Shown here in pieces: positions 14,679 through 15,586 of a stretch of DNA of 15,586 nucleotides. How positions within the stretch are numbered: the first letter of the stretch is position 1; the number at the start of each line of letters is the position of its first letter. A program made the translations under genes and the position numbers. The stretch comes from Desulfobacterales bacterium (GTDB taxonomy: Bacteria; Desulfobacterota; Desulfobacteria; Desulfobacterales; Desulfosalsimonadaceae), in NCBI GenBank assembly GCA_018224315.1, contig JAGTVF010000098.1, positions 1 to 15,586 on the forward strand, read 5' to 3'. Below the pieces are notes generated by a model, which made no database searches, was not told where the DNA came from, and saw only the letters and a program-made list of their open reading frames with translations.

Positions 14679-15215
14679 ATGACCAAAAAAAATTTTCACG
14701 GCGCAGAGATGGAATGCGTGCAGGGCGATATTGCAAACCAGCCGGACATGGATGCGGTTGTCAATGCGGCCAACGCCGAGCTTCTGATGGGCGGCGGCGT
14801 GGCCGGAGCGATCCATCGGGCTGCGGGGCCGGGCCTGGAAGATGAGTGCCGGCCCCTGGCGCCCATCGATCCCGGCCAGGCGGTGATCACCGGCGCGCAT
14901 AATCTGCCCAACCGCCATGTGATCCACTGCCTGGGGCCGGTTTACGGAATGGACAATCCCTCTGATCAGCTGCTGGCGGCGTGCTACCGCAATGCCCTGC
15001 AGCTGGCAGAACAAAATGGCCTGCAGTCGGTTGCTTTTCCGGCCATTTCCACGGGGGCCTTTGGATACCCCCTTGAACCGGCTGCACGAATTGCCATAGA
15101 CACGGTGATTGAACAGTTGCCGGACCTGAAATCGGTGAAGCATGTGCGCTTTGTTTTGTTTAGCCGCTCCGATCAGCAGGTATATGAAAAGCTTTTGGAT
15201 GAAATAACCGGCTGA
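14679..15215 (+). CDS. Macro-domain protein (ADP-ribose binding or hydrolysis)
   Basis: 178 residues from the ATG at 14679, a single macro domain. It shows the adenine-contacting Asp17 (VQGDIAN), VVNAANAELLMGGGVAGAIH with Asn29 and Asn32 and the Gly-rich loop (38-40), then AAGPGL, HCLGPVYG and the phosphate loop AISTGAFGYPLE (122-133). Macro domains bind ADP-ribose, and many remove it from proteins or deacetylate O-acetyl-ADP-ribose. The MacroD/YmdB class has GGVDGAIH with a catalytic Asp; here that residue is Ala42, as in AF1521-like domains, so activity is uncertain. An ATG at 14646 would add 11 residues but has no ribosome-binding site. AAAGGAGG (14661-14668) lies ten bases before 14679 and would be read as protein in the longer form. 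A possible terminator overlaps its stop codon. Confidence 0.88.
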   Translation: MTKKNFHGAEMECVQGDIANQPDMDAVVNAANAELLMGGGVAGAIHRAAGPGLEDECRPLAPIDPGQAVITGAHNLPNRHVIHCLGPVYGMDNPSDQLLAACYRNALQLAEQNGLQSVAFPAISTGAFGYPLEPAARIAIDTVIEQLPDLKSVKHVRFVLFSRSDQQVYEKLLDEITG

Positions 15216-15245
15216 AATCTTTTTCAGACCGGGTGCAAGCTTTTT
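15208..15245 (+). terminator. Possible intrinsic terminator of the macro-domain gene
   Basis: CCGGCTGAAA (15208-15217) pairs with TTTCAG-A-CCGG (15222-15232) around a TCTT loop, leaving one bulged A and overlapping the stop codon. A five-T run follows, but only after eight more bases (15241-15245), so termination may be weak. Confidence 0.4.
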
Positions 15246-15270
15246 CATTTAAAAACAGGGGAGGGCGGGT

Positions 15271-15586
15271 GTGGTCTTATTCAAAACATTGGTATGGACG
15301 GCTGCTGGCGCGTGTTTACTTTTCTGCGGCTGTATGAGCGGTTCGGTTTCCCAGCGTCTGGCGGCCGGCAAAAGCGAGACCATTAAGGTGGATGTCCGGG
15401 AAATGGGGTTTCGCCGCAGCTACCGGGTGCATATGCCGGCGGGATCCGCCGGAGACGGCAAACTGCCCTTGCTCGTAATGCTGCACGGCGCTTTTGAAAC
15501 CGCCAAAACCATGGAGCGGCTCACGGGTTTCAGCGATCTGGCCGACAGGGAGAACTTCATTGTTGTCTACCCCAACGGCATCGGTC
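15271..15586 (+). CDS. Probable secreted lipoprotein esterase, LpqC/PHB-depolymerase family, 3' end outside window
   Basis: 105 codons are visible from a GTG start at 15271, preceded by AGGGGAGG (15257-15264) at six bases. The N-terminus looks like a lipoprotein signal: Lys5, a hydrophobic stretch LVWTAAGACLLF, then FCGC with candidate lipidated Cys21. The lipobox is imperfect (Phe at -3, Cys at -2). After a short linker the mature part begins with a beta-rich segment (VDVREMGFRRSYRVHMP), then KLPLLVMLHGAFETAKTMER and FIVVYPNGIG. This is the opening of the alpha/beta-hydrolase esterase family that includes LpqC, feruloyl esterases and PHB depolymerases. The HG of MLHG is the oxyanion-hole motif; the catalytic Ser, Asp and His lie beyond the window. 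It would act outside the cytoplasmic membrane on ester bonds of unknown substrate. Confidence 0.75.
   Translation, partial: MVLFKTLVWTAAGACLLFCGCMSGSVSQRLAAGKSETIKVDVREMGFRRSYRVHMPAGSAGDGKLPLLVMLHGAFETAKTMERLTGFSDLADRENFIVVYPNGIG

Overview
The window carries ordinary bacterial chromosome with moderately high GC. Gene content suggests an anaerobic, organic-acid-oxidising member of the Desulfobacterota, something like a Desulfobacterales sulfate reducer. The clues are AtoE-type short-chain acid uptake, AMP-forming CoA ligases, a TIGR03084-type metal protein, a Cache-sensor kinase and many AGGAGG ribosome-binding sites. This is an inference from gene style; no rRNA or other marker gene is present. 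I saw no CRISPR array, tRNA, rRNA or insertion sequence.

Layout: (1) 1-713 (+) is the 3' part of a TIGR03084/maleylpyruvate-isomerase-fold metal protein. It converges on (2) a minus-strand pair, an AtoE-like short-chain fatty acid/acetoacetate permease (2952-4340) followed by acetoacetate-CoA ligase (826-2778). A minus-strand intrinsic terminator lies between the converging genes. (3) Divergent from the pair, across a 426-bp gene-free region, is an amidase-signature hydrolase (4767-6233). (4) Directly behind the amidase is a broken, frameshifted copy of the 3' end of gene 1. Its core is almost identical to gene 1, although the two lie 5.8 kb apart.

(5) 6731-13356 (+) reads as one functional block. 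It holds a double-Cache/HAMP/PAS histidine kinase of the NarX/HisKA_3 type, an overlapping NarL-type response regulator, a UraA/NCS2-like permease of unknown substrate, an AMP-forming acyl-CoA synthetase and a universal stress protein. The likely logic is to sense a small carboxylate outside the cell, import it, then activate it to its CoA thioester. The permease start is preceded by an RNA hairpin that would bury its Shine-Dalgarno sequence, which suggests extra control of translation.

(6) The right end holds a minus-strand short-chain dehydrogenase (13606-14379), a macro-domain protein (14679-15215) lacking the usual catalytic Asp of the MacroD/YmdB class, and the 5' part of a probable lipoprotein esterase of the LpqC/PHB-depolymerase family (15271 to the window edge).

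The two import-plus-CoA-activation units (AtoE/AacS and permease/ligase) are the metabolic theme of the window. The most unusual items are the duplicated gene fragment, the SD-burying hairpin and the uncharacterised sense-import-activate block.
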